Positions 8,022 through 17,519 are shown, counted from the first letter of the stretch. The stretch is DNA of 64,000 nucleotides from Streptomyces sp. cf386 (GCF_900103585.1 NZ_FNHV01000013.1:264570-328569); one strand, 5' to 3'. Notes: generated from the sequence alone by a model not told the origin. Translations and numbers: made by a program.

Positions 8022-9188
8022 CTACCACCCCGCTACTCCCGCTGAATGGAGCAGCCCCGCCAGAGTTGCGTAGGAGTGGTCCCAGGTCCATGCCGTTTGG
8101 ACCCATTGACGGCCCTTCTCGCCCATGTCGTGGGCGAGTTCGGGGTTGCGGAGGAGTCTGGTCAGGCGGTCCGCCGTCGCCGCCACCGAGCGGCCGTCGA
8201 CGATGTGGCCGGTCTCGCCGTCGCGTATCGCGTCGGGGGCGCCGCCCGAGTCGCCTGCCAGAACGGGGAGTCCGGACGCCGCGGCCTCCAGGTAGACGAT
8301 GCCCAGGCCCTCCACCTCCAGGCCGCGTCTGCGGGTGCGGCAGGGCATGGCGAAGGCGTCGGCGGCGGCGTAGAAGGAGGGGAGGGTGTGGTGGGGGTGG
8401 CCGCCTGCGAAGACAACCGAGTCCAAGACGCCTTCGGCCACGGCAAGTTGGCGTAGCGCGGGGGCGTAAGGGCCGTCGCCGACCAGGAGGAGCATGGCGT
8501 CCGGGACCGCCCTGCGGATCCAGGGCAGTGCCCTGATCAGGGTGTCCTGGCCCTTGCGCGGGACCAGCCGGGCCGTGCACAGGATCACCGGGCGGCGGCC
8601 CAGGCCGTAGCGGGCCCGCACCGGGCTTCCGTCCAGGAAGGGGTGGAAGGCCGCGGTGTCCACGCCGGGGACCAGACGTGCGGTGCGGGTCCCGGGAGCG
8701 AGGGCCGCCTCGATCGGACGGCGGGTGCTCGTGCCCAGCCAGGTCAGGGCGTCGACCTCCGCGCCGATGCGGCGTAGCAGGGCCCTGGCCCCCGGGGTGC
8801 GGGCCCACCACACCTCGTGGCCGTGCGTGGTGGCGACGGCGGTACGTATGTCCGTCGTCTGCCGCAGTCGGCCCGCCATCAGGCCGAGCGGCGCCGCCGC
8901 GCCGAACCACACCCGGTCGCAGCCGTACCGGCGGGCCACGGATGCGGCGTGCGCGGTGGCCCGGGGGGTGGGCAGGAGGGTGCGTACCCGGTGGCGGATC
9001 ACCGGGTACGGAAAGGACTCGTAGGGTGCCCACTCCGCCGAGGCCGGACTCGACGCCGAGGTGAAGACGACCACACCGTCGGGTGGGAAACGGTCGGCCA
9101 GTTCACGGACGAACGTCTCGATGCCGCCCTGCCTGGGCGGGAAGTCATTGGTGACGATCAGCGTGCGGGGGCGGGAGTTGTCCGTCAT
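8022..9188 (-). CDS. GT4 glycosyltransferase (PimB-like mannosyltransferase)
   Basis: 388 residues. It opens with TLIVTNDFPPRQGGIETFV, the acceptor-side glycine-rich loop of GT4 enzymes, and has the nucleotide-sugar binding E-x7-E in EGLGIVYLE plus GARLVPRKGQDT-type strands. Actinobacterial relatives transfer mannose from GDP-mannose to phosphatidylinositol or related lipids in the cytoplasm. Its ATG overlaps the stop of the upstream GT87 gene by ATGA (9185-9188), so the two are translationally coupled. Together they suggest assembly of a mannosylated lipid or glycan at the membrane. Confidence 0.9.
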   Translation of the reverse strand: MTDNSRPRTLIVTNDFPPRQGGIETFVRELADRFPPDGVVVFTSASSPASAEWAPYESFPYPVIRHRVRTLLPTPRATAHAASVARRYGCDRVWFGAAAPLGLMAGRLRQTTDIRTAVATTHGHEVWWARTPGARALLRRIGAEVDALTWLGTSTRRPIEAALAPGTRTARLVPGVDTAAFHPFLDGSPVRARYGLGRRPVILCTARLVPRKGQDTLIRALPWIRRAVPDAMLLLVGDGPYAPALRQLAVAEGVLDSVVFAGGHPHHTLPSFYAAADAFAMPCRTRRRGLEVEGLGIVYLEAAASGLPVLAGDSGGAPDAIRDGETGHIVDGRSVAATADRLTRLLRNPELAHDMGEKGRQWVQTAWTWDHSYATLAGLLHSAGVAGW

Positions 9189-10327
9189 ACGAGGGCCTTC
9201 TCCCTGGAAGGGGCGACAGGGGTGACAGTGGTGCTGCCGCGCTGCGACATCCGGTACGCCAGCGAGCCGAGCACCAGCGGATAGACCAGGTAGCCGAAAC
9301 GGGTCGCGGGCATCAGGGCCATCGCCAGGCCCAGACCGAACGCGAGCCGGGCGGCTGTCGCCCGTGCCGTCCGCGGCGGCCGCATCACCAGCGACACCGC
9401 GATCAGCAGCGCGCTCACCGCGAGGAGCACGAGCGCGATCACCCTGCCGCCGGGGACGTATGTCGCGAGGAGATGGCCGGGCAGTGGGCTCGCGGCCGGC
9501 GACGTGGTGTCGGTGAGGCCCAGCGGGAAGGCGATGACGCTCCCGTAGAAGCCGGAGGGATTGGCGAGGGCGAAGGGCAGCACCGCCGCCGTCGCGGTGG
9601 GCAGGGCCACGGCCGCGTACCGCAGCGCGGGTCGGCGGCCCCGGCGTACCGCGATCAGCGCCAACGCCACGGGCAGCGCGGGCCACGCCGTCCACTTGAG
9701 CGCGGCGGCGGCGCCGAGCACCAGTCCCGCCCGGCCCGGCCGCCCCTGCCCGGCGAATACGACGCCGAGGCACATCAGGCCGACGACCGGAAGGTCGATC
9801 CCGCCCACCGCGAGGGGCAGCGCGACCGGAGGGCAGGCGAGAAGCCAGGCTCGGTGCAGGTCGGCCGCGGCGAGGGCCGCCACGAAGGCGCTGCCCAGCC
9901 ACCAGCGTGCATCCCCGGGCAGCACACCGAAGAGCGCCATCCCGGGCAGGTAGGGGTTGAAGTCGGCGACGGCCGTGGCGTCGGCGACGTACGGGCTGCC
10001 GGTCGTGACCAGAAGCTGCCCCGACCGCTCTACGACCGTGACCTCCAACTGCCCGAGCCCGGCCGTCACCAGCGAGACGAGCGGCACCACGACGGCCCCC
10101 GCCACCGCGACCACCGGTGCGGCGGGACGGGAGCGCGCACCGCACGCCAGGACCGCCGCGACCGCGTAGCCCGCCCCCGCCGTCACTCCCCACACCCGGT
10201 GCGGCCCCAGATCCGAGGCCAGGGCGAGCCCCAGCGCGACGACCGCGCAGCCGGCCCACGCGTACCGCTCGTGACGTATGTTCTGGATGTGCCGCACGTA
10301 CCGTTCAAGACTCTTCCTCATGTCCAT
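9185..10327 (-). CDS. GT87-type polyprenol-phosphate-mannose glycosyltransferase, integral membrane
   Basis: 380 residues with about nine to ten hydrophobic segments and a short basic N-terminus. The loop after the first helices holds NPYLPGMALFG and later segments read LKWTAWPALPVALALI and GFYGSVIAFPLG. This pattern fits the DUF2029/GT87 family of GT-C mannosyltransferases that use polyprenyl-phosphate mannose on the outer membrane face. It precedes and overlaps the GT4 gene by 4 nt and diverges from the histidine kinase gene. Confidence 0.85.
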   Translation of the reverse strand: MDMRKSLERYVRHIQNIRHERYAWAGCAVVALGLALASDLGPHRVWGVTAGAGYAVAAVLACGARSRPAAPVVAVAGAVVVPLVSLVTAGLGQLEVTVVERSGQLLVTTGSPYVADATAVADFNPYLPGMALFGVLPGDARWWLGSAFVAALAAADLHRAWLLACPPVALPLAVGGIDLPVVGLMCLGVVFAGQGRPGRAGLVLGAAAALKWTAWPALPVALALIAVRRGRRPALRYAAVALPTATAAVLPFALANPSGFYGSVIAFPLGLTDTTSPAASPLPGHLLATYVPGGRVIALVLLAVSALLIAVSLVMRPPRTARATAARLAFGLGLAMALMPATRFGYLVYPLVLGSLAYRMSQRGSTTVTPVAPSREKALV

Positions 10328-10464
10328 CGACGGTAGGAATCCGCAGGTCGGAGGACGTCAACCGAGGCTCCGGACCTGGGACTCAACCCGTGGCATGACA
10401 TCCGGCCGCAGGCTCAACCCGTGCGGCGACGCGCGCACCCGCTTCGGCACGGAACCATGGATGC

Positions 10465-11667
10465 ATGAGTACGCCCCTTCAGCAGCGGTTCCACGCCTGG
10501 ATCGCCGCGCCCGCCTACCCCTGGGTCACCGGCGGTGCCCTGACCGTCGGTGCCGTGGCGGAGCTGATCGCCATTCCCGGATCCGTGACCACCACGATCG
10601 GGGTCCTCGTCTCCTCCGCCTCGCTGATGTGGCGGCGGTCGTTCCCGCCCGTCGCGGTGCTCACGGTCGCCGCGGGGCTGCTCGGGTTCGCCGGGGACAT
10701 CAACCTGTACGTCTCGATCATGGCGAGCGGGCTGATCGGCTGCTACACCCTGGGCCGCAACCGGGTACTGCACCCCGCGGTGACCGTCGCGGGCGCCGCG
10801 CTCGGGGCCCTGTGCGTGAACCTGGTGCACATCAACACCTGGTCGCGGATGGACCTGCCGGTGCCCGCGCTCTGGGAGAAGGGCTCGCTCAGTCTGTTCG
10901 CCGAGTCGTTCCTGCTGACCGTGGTCATCTTCGGGGCCGTGATGATGGGTGACGCGGTACGTTCCCGGGACGAGACCCGCAAGGAACGGAACCTGGCCCA
11001 GGCCCAGTTGATCGCCCTGGAGCGGCAGCAGGCCGCCGAGGCCGAGCGGGCCGCCATCGCCCGTGAGCTGCACGACATCGTCTCGCACTCGGTGTCGATG
11101 ATCGCCGTGCAGGCCGAGAGCGCCACGTACACCACCCCCGGACTCACCCCCGAGGCCCGCGACGGCTTCCAGCAGATCGCGGGCACCGCCCGCTCCTCGA
11201 TGGCCGAACTGCGCCGCCTCCTCGGTGTCCTGCGCACCCCCCAGGGCCAGGGGGACGTGGCCCTCACCGCCCCGCAACCGACTCTCGACCATCTCGCCGA
11301 ACTGGTCGAGCAGCACCGGACGGTGGGCGGCGAGGCCGAGCTGAGGGTCACCGGGGAGCGGGTGTCGCTGCCCGCCGCGTGGGAGCTGTCCGCCTACCGG
11401 ATCACCCAGGAGGCGCTGACCAACGCGCGCAAGCATGCGCCCGGCGCCCGTACCGTTGTGGAGATCGACTACGGCGCCGACCGGCTGCTCACACTGCGCA
11501 TCCACGACGACGGCCCGGGCCCGGGTTCCGTTCCAGGATCCGGCGCGGGCCACGGCCTGACCGGGATGCGGGAGCGGGCGGCCCTGGTCGGCGGCCGGCT
11601 CAGCGCGGGTGCGGGCCCGGACGGAGGTTTCCTGGTGGAGGCGGAGCTTCCCTGGGGGACCGGGTGA
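10465..11667 (+). CDS. Sensor histidine kinase, NarL/LuxR-partner type
   Basis: 400 residues. Four to five predicted membrane helices in the first ~155 residues are followed by a coiled segment (ERNLAQAQLIALERQQAAEAE). The HisKA_3 phosphoacceptor box is REARELHDIVSHSVS-like, read here as IARELHDIVSHSVSMIAVQ. The ATPase has an N-box ITQEALTNARKHAPG and G-box DGPGPG/GLTGMRERA. It autophosphorylates on His and hands phosphate to the adjacent response regulator, whose possible upstream GTG overlaps its stop. The signal is unknown because the sensor is made of membrane helices with no extracellular domain. Confidence 0.94.
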   Translation: MSTPLQQRFHAWIAAPAYPWVTGGALTVGAVAELIAIPGSVTTTIGVLVSSASLMWRRSFPPVAVLTVAAGLLGFAGDINLYVSIMASGLIGCYTLGRNRVLHPAVTVAGAALGALCVNLVHINTWSRMDLPVPALWEKGSLSLFAESFLLTVVIFGAVMMGDAVRSRDETRKERNLAQAQLIALERQQAAEAERAAIARELHDIVSHSVSMIAVQAESATYTTPGLTPEARDGFQQIAGTARSSMAELRRLLGVLRTPQGQGDVALTAPQPTLDHLAELVEQHRTVGGEAELRVTGERVSLPAAWELSAYRITQEALTNARKHAPGARTVVEIDYGADRLLTLRIHDDGPGPGSVPGSGAGHGLTGMRERAALVGGRLSAGAGPDGGFLVEAELPWGTG

Positions 11668-11690
11668 TCGGCATGGAAAGGGAGTTGGGT

Positions 11691-12356
11691 GTGATCAGGG
11701 CACTGGTCGCCGACGATCAAGCGGTCGTCCGCACCGGCTTCGTGAGCCTCCTCAACACTCAGGAGGACATCGAGGTCGTGGGCGAGGCCGAGGACGGTGT
11801 GCAGGCGGTACGCATCGCCGCCGAGACCCGGCCCGATCTCGCGCTCCTCGACATCCGGATGCCGCACAAGAACGGCATCGAGGCGGCCCGCGAGATCCTG
11901 TCCGGGTCCGGGGGCACGACGAAGGTCCTGATGCTGACCACCTTCGGCCTCGACGAGTATGTGTACGACGCGCTCGCGGCCGGGGCGGGCGGCTTTCTGC
12001 TCAAGGACGCCACCTTTCCCGAACTGCTGCACGCGGTGCGCGTGGTGGCGGCCGGGAACGCACTGCTCTCGCCCGAGATCACCAAGCGGGTGATCGGCGA
12101 GTTCGTGCATGCGCGGACATCGCGGCTGCCGGTTCACTCCGTGGGAGAGCTCACTGCGCGTGAGGCGGAGGTGCTCACCTTGATCGCTCGGGGGCTGTCC
12201 AACGCGGAGATCGCGAGCCGGCTCACGATCACGGATCACACCGTGAAGACCCATATCAACCGGCTGTTCGCGAAGCTGGAGCTGCGGGATCGGGCGCAGG
12301 CCGTGATCATGGCTTATGAGTTGGGGCTGGTGCGGGTGGGAGGCGGGGCCGGCTGA
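11691..12356 (+). CDS. LuxR/NarL-family response regulator
   Basis: About 221 residues. The receiver domain begins VIRALVADDQAVVRTG, with the phosphorylated Asp in LALLDIRMPHKNG and the Lys in FLLKDA. The C-terminal LuxR helix-turn-helix is LTAREAEVLTLIARGLSNAEI. I place the start at GTG 11691 behind AAAGGGAG (11677-11684); ATG 11673 and GTG 11664 are in frame, and the latter overlaps the kinase stop. It forms an operon with the kinase gene. Targets are not evident. Confidence 0.92.
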   Translation: MIRALVADDQAVVRTGFVSLLNTQEDIEVVGEAEDGVQAVRIAAETRPDLALLDIRMPHKNGIEAAREILSGSGGTTKVLMLTTFGLDEYVYDALAAGAGGFLLKDATFPELLHAVRVVAAGNALLSPEITKRVIGEFVHARTSRLPVHSVGELTAREAEVLTLIARGLSNAEIASRLTITDHTVKTHINRLFAKLELRDRAQAVIMAYELGLVRVGGGAG

Positions 12357-12437
12357 GGGATCTCTTGCCCCGTTCCACTGGGCCTCCACAGCGGCCCACC
12401 CACCACCCGGCCCGGACATCGGTGAGCATGTCCAGGC

Positions 12438-13661
12438 TCACGTCATGGGCATGAACTCGGGCAGGGTGAGGGCCGAATGGGCCGGTCGCCCCTCCGCGGA
12501 GGGCACGGCGCTGAGATTGCGCAGCATGTCGTTGCGCTGCTTCAGGGCCCGAGCGGTGGTCGGGAAGAGCGCGGCATCGCCCTCGCCGACCTGCTCCTGG
12601 TTCACGGTCACGAACGCACGGGTGCTGTGTTCGTAGGCGGTGAAGCCCGCGGCGTGGTCCCGGTCGGCCAGGGAACCGGCGAGCATGTACGCGCCGACGA
12701 GCGCGAGGCTGGAGCCTTGTCCGGTGAGGAACGAGGGTGCGTACGCGGCGTCGCCCACCAGCGCGATCCTGCCGCTGGACCAGCGGGGCATGCGGATCTG
12801 GCTGACCCCGTCGAAGAACAGGTCATCCGCGTCGCGCATGGCGGCGAGCATGCCCGGGACCTCCCATCCCGCGTCGGCGAAGACCGCGGTGACCAGGTCC
12901 CGTTGGGCTTCGGGGTTCCGGAACGCGGCGAACGGCGCCTCCGGGCGGGCGAAGTTCAGCAACGCGTGCACGTCGTCGTTGTCTCCCACCGCGTAGAGCG
13001 CCGCGGCCCTGCCCGGGGTGTTCCACATCATGAGCTCGCGGGAGAGCCCGAAGGTGTTGCGCAGGGTGAATCCGGCGAAGCAGTAGCCGAGGTATCGGTG
13101 GAACTGCCCTTCGGGGCCGAACAGCAACTCGCGGGTACGTGAGTGCAGACCGTCCGCGCCGAACACCATGTCGAACGTACGACTGCTGCCCCCGCGGAAG
13201 GTGACGTCGACCCCGTGGCCGGACGACTGGTCGAGAGTGTCGATGGAGTCGTTGAACAAGAACTCCACGTCGTCACGGACCGCCGCGTAAAGCGCGTCGG
13301 TCAGCTCCCCGCGCCGCACCTCGAGGTCCCGTCCAGGGACACCGCCGGTGAGGGTGTGCGGGTTCACCGAGGCCACCTCTTTGCCGTCCCCGTCGAGGAA
13401 GGTCAGCCGGCGCAGGTCGATGTGCGCGTCCTGCAGCCGCGGAAGAATTCCCATCCTCCGGACGACTTCAAGTGCGGTGCCGCGTACGTCGATGGGATAG
13501 CCACCGCCACGAAGCGCGTCAGCCTTCTCGACCACCGTGACCGCGAATCCGTAGCGGTTCAGCCAGAACGCGAGGGCGGGCCCCGCGACACCGGCCCCGG
13601 AAATCAGGACCTTGCGCCCCGGCGTCGTACGGATATCCCTCGACAGACCGGTGCGGGTCAT
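12438..13661 (-). CDS. FAD-dependent monooxygenase (TetX/PHBH-like)
   Basis: 407 residues. It has the N-terminal dinucleotide fold KVLISGAGVAGPALAFWLNRYG, the mid-protein NADPH/FAD DG motif GADGLHSRTREL, and the C-terminal FAD motif RIALVGDAAYAPSFLTGQG, in the right order for class A flavoprotein hydroxylases. Members hydroxylate aromatic substrates or inactivate antibiotics such as tetracyclines and rifamycins. Its ATG overlaps the stop of the MFS gene upstream (13658-13661), so an efflux pump and a modifying enzyme are co-expressed, which suggests a xenobiotic or antibiotic resistance operon. Confidence 0.92.
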   Translation of the reverse strand: MTRTGLSRDIRTTPGRKVLISGAGVAGPALAFWLNRYGFAVTVVEKADALRGGGYPIDVRGTALEVVRRMGILPRLQDAHIDLRRLTFLDGDGKEVASVNPHTLTGGVPGRDLEVRRGELTDALYAAVRDDVEFLFNDSIDTLDQSSGHGVDVTFRGGSSRTFDMVFGADGLHSRTRELLFGPEGQFHRYLGYCFAGFTLRNTFGLSRELMMWNTPGRAAALYAVGDNDDVHALLNFARPEAPFAAFRNPEAQRDLVTAVFADAGWEVPGMLAAMRDADDLFFDGVSQIRMPRWSSGRIALVGDAAYAPSFLTGQGSSLALVGAYMLAGSLADRDHAAGFTAYEHSTRAFVTVNQEQVGEGDAALFPTTARALKQRNDMLRNLSAVPSAEGRPAHSALTLPEFMPMT

Positions 13662-15058
13662 TCCTTGACTCCTTTGCTCATGGTGCGGGCGACCAGCAGG
13701 GACAGCGCCGTGACGGCGCCGGCTATGACGAAGCCGGTGACGAAGGCCGATTCGGCCGGGACATCCGACCCGGAAGGGGTCCCGGCGGTGAGGATCGCGC
13801 CACTGACCTGCACGCCAACGGCGTAGCCGATCACGCGAGTCACCAGGACCAGGCTGGTGGCGATGCCGGTGTCACCTTGATCGACGGAGGTGGCGGTGCT
13901 GGTCACCAACGCCGTAACGCACAGGCCGTTGGCGAGCGCGATCATCATCTTGCCGATGACGAGGTGCCACACCTCGGTGTGCACGGCTGCCAGGGAGATC
14001 AGGGCGGCGACCATGATGACGATCCCGGCGGTGACCACGGCACGTGAGCCGAAACGCCGCGCCCCGATCCCGCTGATCGGTCCGGCCAGCGCCGCGGCCA
14101 CGGCGCCCGGCAGCAGGAAGAAGCCGATCTCGGTGGCGCCGGCCCCGAAGCCGTACTCGTCGGCGGACACCGCGAACAGCTGCGGGACGAGATAGACCGC
14201 CACCGACGTACCGACGCAGATCACGAACGTCAGCACGCACGACCTCCACACCGCAGGCCGTGCCAGCATGCGCAGATCGACCATCGGCGAGGCCGCACGA
14301 CGCTCCACGGCCGTCCATCCGGTCGCGAAGGCGGCCAGAACCACGATGAGGGCGCCGAGCACGAGTGGCTGCGAGCCGAGGTCGGGCGCCAGGGCGAGCA
14401 CGAGCATGAGCGTGATCAGTGTCCCGCTCAGGAGAACCAGGCCGGGCCAGTCGACCCCGGCGTCGTCGTCGGACCGCCCCGGCGGATCATGCGGCATCAG
14501 CCTGTTCACCAGGACGGTGGCCCCGATGACCGCGATCGTCGGCAGCGCGAACATCCAGTGCCGGGACAGCCCTTCCGCCACGGGCCCGGCCGACAGCGTT
14601 CCCGCCATCCCGCCCCCGACGAACAACCCGCTGACCACCCCGATGGCCACCTTCGACTCTCCTGCGGGGAGGTGTGCGCGCACCAGGATGAACGACAGGG
14701 GCAGCGCGCCCACCATCGCCCCCTGCAGTACCTGACCGAGCAGCAGCACCGGCAGGTTCGGCGCCAGGGCCGACACCAGACCACCGGCCGAGACCACCGC
14801 CATCAGCCGGATCAGGACCCGTTTTCCGCCGTAGCGGTCGCCTAACTTGCCTGCGACCGGAGTGACGAGCGCGCCGGTGATGAGGAGCATGATGCTGAGT
14901 AACGCCCCTTCGGCGGGACTCATCTCCAGATCGCGTTGCAGGAGCGGAAGCGTCGGTGTCACCACCGACTCCAAGGCACCGGTGGCGACTGCCAGCATGC
15001 CGAGGGCCCCGACAGCCGCCCTCCCGATGCGGACCGGGGGAGCCAGAGTTGTGGTCAT
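13658..15058 (-). CDS. MFS efflux transporter
   Basis: 466 residues with roughly 12-14 hydrophobic segments. The loop between helices 2 and 3 is GKLGDRYGGKRVLI, matching the MFS motif G-x-L-aD-r-x-GrK. The drug-efflux motif region (PLSFILVRAHLP, GLFVGGGMAGTLSAGPVAEG) suggests a DHA2-like drug:H+ antiporter. It is the first gene of the two-gene operon with the FAD monooxygenase and is divergent from a TetR regulator. The substrate is unknown; regulation by a ligand-binding repressor fits a toxic small molecule. Confidence 0.92.
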   Translation of the reverse strand: MTTTLAPPVRIGRAAVGALGMLAVATGALESVVTPTLPLLQRDLEMSPAEGALLSIMLLITGALVTPVAGKLGDRYGGKRVLIRLMAVVSAGGLVSALAPNLPVLLLGQVLQGAMVGALPLSFILVRAHLPAGESKVAIGVVSGLFVGGGMAGTLSAGPVAEGLSRHWMFALPTIAVIGATVLVNRLMPHDPPGRSDDDAGVDWPGLVLLSGTLITLMLVLALAPDLGSQPLVLGALIVVLAAFATGWTAVERRAASPMVDLRMLARPAVWRSCVLTFVICVGTSVAVYLVPQLFAVSADEYGFGAGATEIGFFLLPGAVAAALAGPISGIGARRFGSRAVVTAGIVIMVAALISLAAVHTEVWHLVIGKMMIALANGLCVTALVTSTATSVDQGDTGIATSLVLVTRVIGYAVGVQVSGAILTAGTPSGSDVPAESAFVTGFVIAGAVTALSLLVARTMSKGVKE

Positions 15059-15260
15059 GGACGTACGTCCCTTCCGTCATTGCCGGGCGAGCAGGGGTCG
15101 GCCGTACCCCTAGCCCTGCCGACGTCCTGCCGGGTGGTCCGGCGCGGACACAGCGGCGTTCATGCAGGGCGCGGTGTGCATGGTGCTGTTGGCGCTTGCG
15201 CGGCTCCGCCGGGCGGAGCGGGTGTGCGAGTGCGGCGCGCGCCATGAGCCGGACACTACA

Positions 15261-15278
15261 CTACACCGTGCAGTGTAG
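15261..15278. promoter_or_regulatory. Candidate TetR operator
   Basis: CTACAC-CGTGCA-GTGTAG is an 18-bp inverted repeat in the spacer between the divergent MFS operon and the TetR gene, 13-19 nt before the TetR start. The preceding ACTACA (15255-15260) partly repeats one arm. Its position would block transcription of tetR and probably both directions. Confidence 0.6.
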
Positions 15279-15296
15279 AACGGTTAAGATGTGCCC

Positions 15297-15929
15297 ATGC
15301 CGACCACCAAGAGCCTGCGCGAGGGATCCACGCCGAAGCGGGCAGCCATCCTCTCGGCGGCCCGGGAACTGTTCCTCGCCGACGGCTTCGACCGGACCAG
15401 CGTCGACGCGGTCGCAGCCCGGGCCGAGGTGTCCAAGCGGACGGTCTACGACTACTTCGGCGACAAGCAGACGCTGCTGCAGGCAGTCGTCGACGCCATC
15501 GGCCACTCAATGATCACCACGATCCGGCGCACCCTCGACGACACCCTCACCGACCTCACCGAGGCCGCCGACCTCGAGGACGCCCTGGTCACGTTCTCGA
15601 TGCGCATCTCGACCGACATGCTCGACTCGGCGGAGTACGCAACGCTGCAACGACTGGTCCGGGCGGAATCCGGCCATCTGCCGCACCGGGGCTACAACTC
15701 CATGGCCGACACCCCCGACGAGGCCCTCGCCGAACGGCTCGCCGCCTTCGCCGCGGCCGGCCTGCTCGACGTCCCCGACCCCCGACTCGCGGCCGACCAG
15801 TTCATCGCGCTGACCTTCGGTGTCGCGCTGGACAGGCTCGGTTCCGCGAATGCCGCGGAGGACAGCCGCGTCCGGCCGCTCATCGTGGAGGGAGTGCGGA
15901 CCTTTCTCCGGGCGTACCGAACCGTGTAG
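15297..15929 (+). CDS. TetR-family transcriptional regulator of the FMO/MFS operon
   Basis: About 210 residues. The helix-turn-helix is TSVDAVAARAEVSKRTVYDY followed by FGDKQTLLQAV. The C-terminal domain is of the TetR_C type seen with AefR-like regulators (LRRLVRAESG-like segment, here LQRLVRAESGHLP). A GTG at 15291 is an alternative start. It is divergent from the MFS-monooxygenase operon with an 18-bp dyad just before its own start, so it likely represses both directions until it binds the transported drug. Confidence 0.93.
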   Translation: MPTTKSLREGSTPKRAAILSAARELFLADGFDRTSVDAVAARAEVSKRTVYDYFGDKQTLLQAVVDAIGHSMITTIRRTLDDTLTDLTEAADLEDALVTFSMRISTDMLDSAEYATLQRLVRAESGHLPHRGYNSMADTPDEALAERLAAFAAAGLLDVPDPRLAADQFIALTFGVALDRLGSANAAEDSRVRPLIVEGVRTFLRAYRTV

Positions 15930-16021
15930 GGCTGAGGACCAGGACGTCGATACGGTCAGGCGACCGGCGGAGCGTCCGGGCAGGCCGGACGTGTGTCCTC
16001 ACTTCCGGAGGCAGGTTGACG

Positions 16022-16672
16022 ATGCGTCTGCATCCAGGCGAGACCGAGGCCGTTGACTGGCGGGTGGTGACCGTGGTCGACGCCGTCCGGCATCTGCGCG
16101 ACGCCTCACCCGACGTCACCGGACGTCCGCGGGTGATCGCGATCGACGGCCGGGGCGGCGCCGGCAAGACGACCCTGGCCGAGCGCCTGCGCAGGGTGGT
16201 GCCCAACTCCGCCACCCTGCACACCGACGACATCGCCTGGAATCACGCCTACTTCGACTGGGGCGCCGTACTCGTCGAGAACATCCTGCAACCCCTGCAC
16301 CGGGGAGAGGCGGTGGACTTCCGCCCCGATGCCTGGATCATCCACGACCGGCCCGGATCGATCACCATCCCAGCTCGTACCGACTTCATCTGGGTCGAGG
16401 GAACCGGCATCATCCGCGAAGAGCTTGCCCCGTGGCTGGACGCCTCGGTGTGGATGCAGGGTGACCTCGATGAGCAGGAGCGCTTGTTGGTCGTCCGCGA
16501 CGGTGACTCGCCCGAGCAGCGGGAGCATGTGGCGAACTGGCTGCTGGAAGAAGTGCCGTTCATGCTGCGAGAACGGCCATGGGCCAGAGCCGCCATGATC
16601 GTCGCCGGCCCACCGCAGATCGACCACGACCCGGACACCGAGTTGGTCGTCGCCCCGCCGACCAGCCCGTAG
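16022..16672 (+). CDS. P-loop nucleoside/uridine kinase-like protein
   Basis: About 216 residues. After a 35-residue leader the Walker A loop is AIDGRGGAGKTTLAERL, with a downstream TDD segment (HTDDIAWNHAYFDW) where uridine kinases hold the catalytic Asp. The protein resembles unnamed actinobacterial uridine-kinase-like ATPases whose substrate has not been shown. ATG 16022 was chosen; a TTG at 16016 lies closer to GGAGG (16007-16011). It is monocistronic. Confidence 0.82.
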   Translation: MRLHPGETEAVDWRVVTVVDAVRHLRDASPDVTGRPRVIAIDGRGGAGKTTLAERLRRVVPNSATLHTDDIAWNHAYFDWGAVLVENILQPLHRGEAVDFRPDAWIIHDRPGSITIPARTDFIWVEGTGIIREELAPWLDASVWMQGDLDEQERLLVVRDGDSPEQREHVANWLLEEVPFMLRERPWARAAMIVAGPPQIDHDPDTELVVAPPTSP

Positions 16673-17018
16673 AGGGCGTTTTCCCTCAATGGTTGGTCCC
16701 GAGACAGGGCTTTGACGAGGTACCAGCTACGTCTCGAGACCTCCGGTCAGGCCCCGGGCGCTGCGGCCGGCCGTGGAGCGGGCCGCTGCCGTGCCACCGT
16801 CGTCCTGATTGGCCTCAACTCCTGCCAACTGTCGCTCACCACCGACGATGTGGTGATCCGTGGAGCCAGGCGAAACCGCGCTCCACGACCCGCCGGTGGG
16901 TGCCCAGGTGGGTGCCGTGCGCGTGGGACCCCTCCCGGAAGGGTCTCCTTACGCTCCCGGCAGGTCTTCGTGGCCGGTGACCGAGTCGTTGGGCAGGGTC
17001 GGACGGGGAGGGTGTCGT
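16673..17018. other. Gene-free stretch with IS debris
   Basis: 346 bp between the kinase-like gene and the lipoprotein gene. The only recognisable content is the IS5-type transposase fragment at 16836-16925 on the minus strand and the GGGGAGG ribosome-binding site of the lipoprotein gene at its end. Confidence 0.5.
16836..16925 (-). pseudogene. Remnant of an IS5-family transposase C-terminal region
   Basis: Minus-strand translation gives GTHLGTHRRVVERGFAWLH, close to the G-x-x-RW-VVER-FAWLH signature around the catalytic Glu of IS5-family DDE transposases. Resemblance is lost within about six residues after FAWLH and a stop follows at 16836. No complete ends or upstream DDE segments were found, so this is a short relic. 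Confidence 0.5.
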
Positions 17019-17291
17019 ATGGGACAGCGGTTGAGGTTTGGCGCAGTGGTGGCCGCCGGGGCTGCGGTGCTGGTGCTCGCGGGGTGTGGCTCGCCACCGA
17101 CGGACTACAGCGAGGTCGTCACGTTCACCGACGAGCACGGCCGCGCCTGCACCGCGACGGTGGTCGTCGACCAGGAGCAGAACGAGGGCAATGACTACGA
17201 GGTCACCAGCCTCGACTGCGAATACCCACCGGAGGGCAAGACGCCGGGGCTCACCCGCTACCGGCCCATGCCGGAGCGGGGTTCGAACTGA
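17019..17291 (+). CDS. Small secreted lipoprotein of unknown function
   Basis: 90 residues. The signal peptide RLRFGAVVAAGAAVLVLAGC ends in the lipobox LAGC, so the mature protein should be lipidated at the Cys and anchored outside the membrane. The mature part (~65 residues) has two Cys (RACTATV and LDCEYP) that could form a disulphide, and resembles many short actinobacterial lipoproteins of unknown role. ATG 17019 has GGGGAGG 8-14 nt upstream; the longer open frame runs into IS debris. It has no clear operon partner. Confidence 0.75.
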   Translation: MGQRLRFGAVVAAGAAVLVLAGCGSPPTDYSEVVTFTDEHGRACTATVVVDQEQNEGNDYEVTSLDCEYPPEGKTPGLTRYRPMPERGSN

Positions 17292-17519
17292 CGAGGTCCG
17301 CGGACGAGGACGTTTCTGGTGACAACCGGTGCGGGCGCGGGCGCCGGTGTTCCCCGGTGGTACCCCAGATCGTCGCTGCCGAGCTGGTCGATGGCCCGGC
17401 TGGATCGGTCGGTGACATAGCCCTCCTGCGTGGCCGGCCGGACCGCCCCGTTCGCTTGGCACTGGCCGAAGTCGGGGGTGCCGGGACGCTTGGGTGGGCG
17501 GTAAAGGATCATTCAACAC

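Noticed and set aside
17258..17512. Minus-strand frame of 84 residues in the spacer before the NlpC/P60 gene
   Set aside because: No family resemblance, no ribosome-binding site, and partial overlap with the lipoprotein gene.
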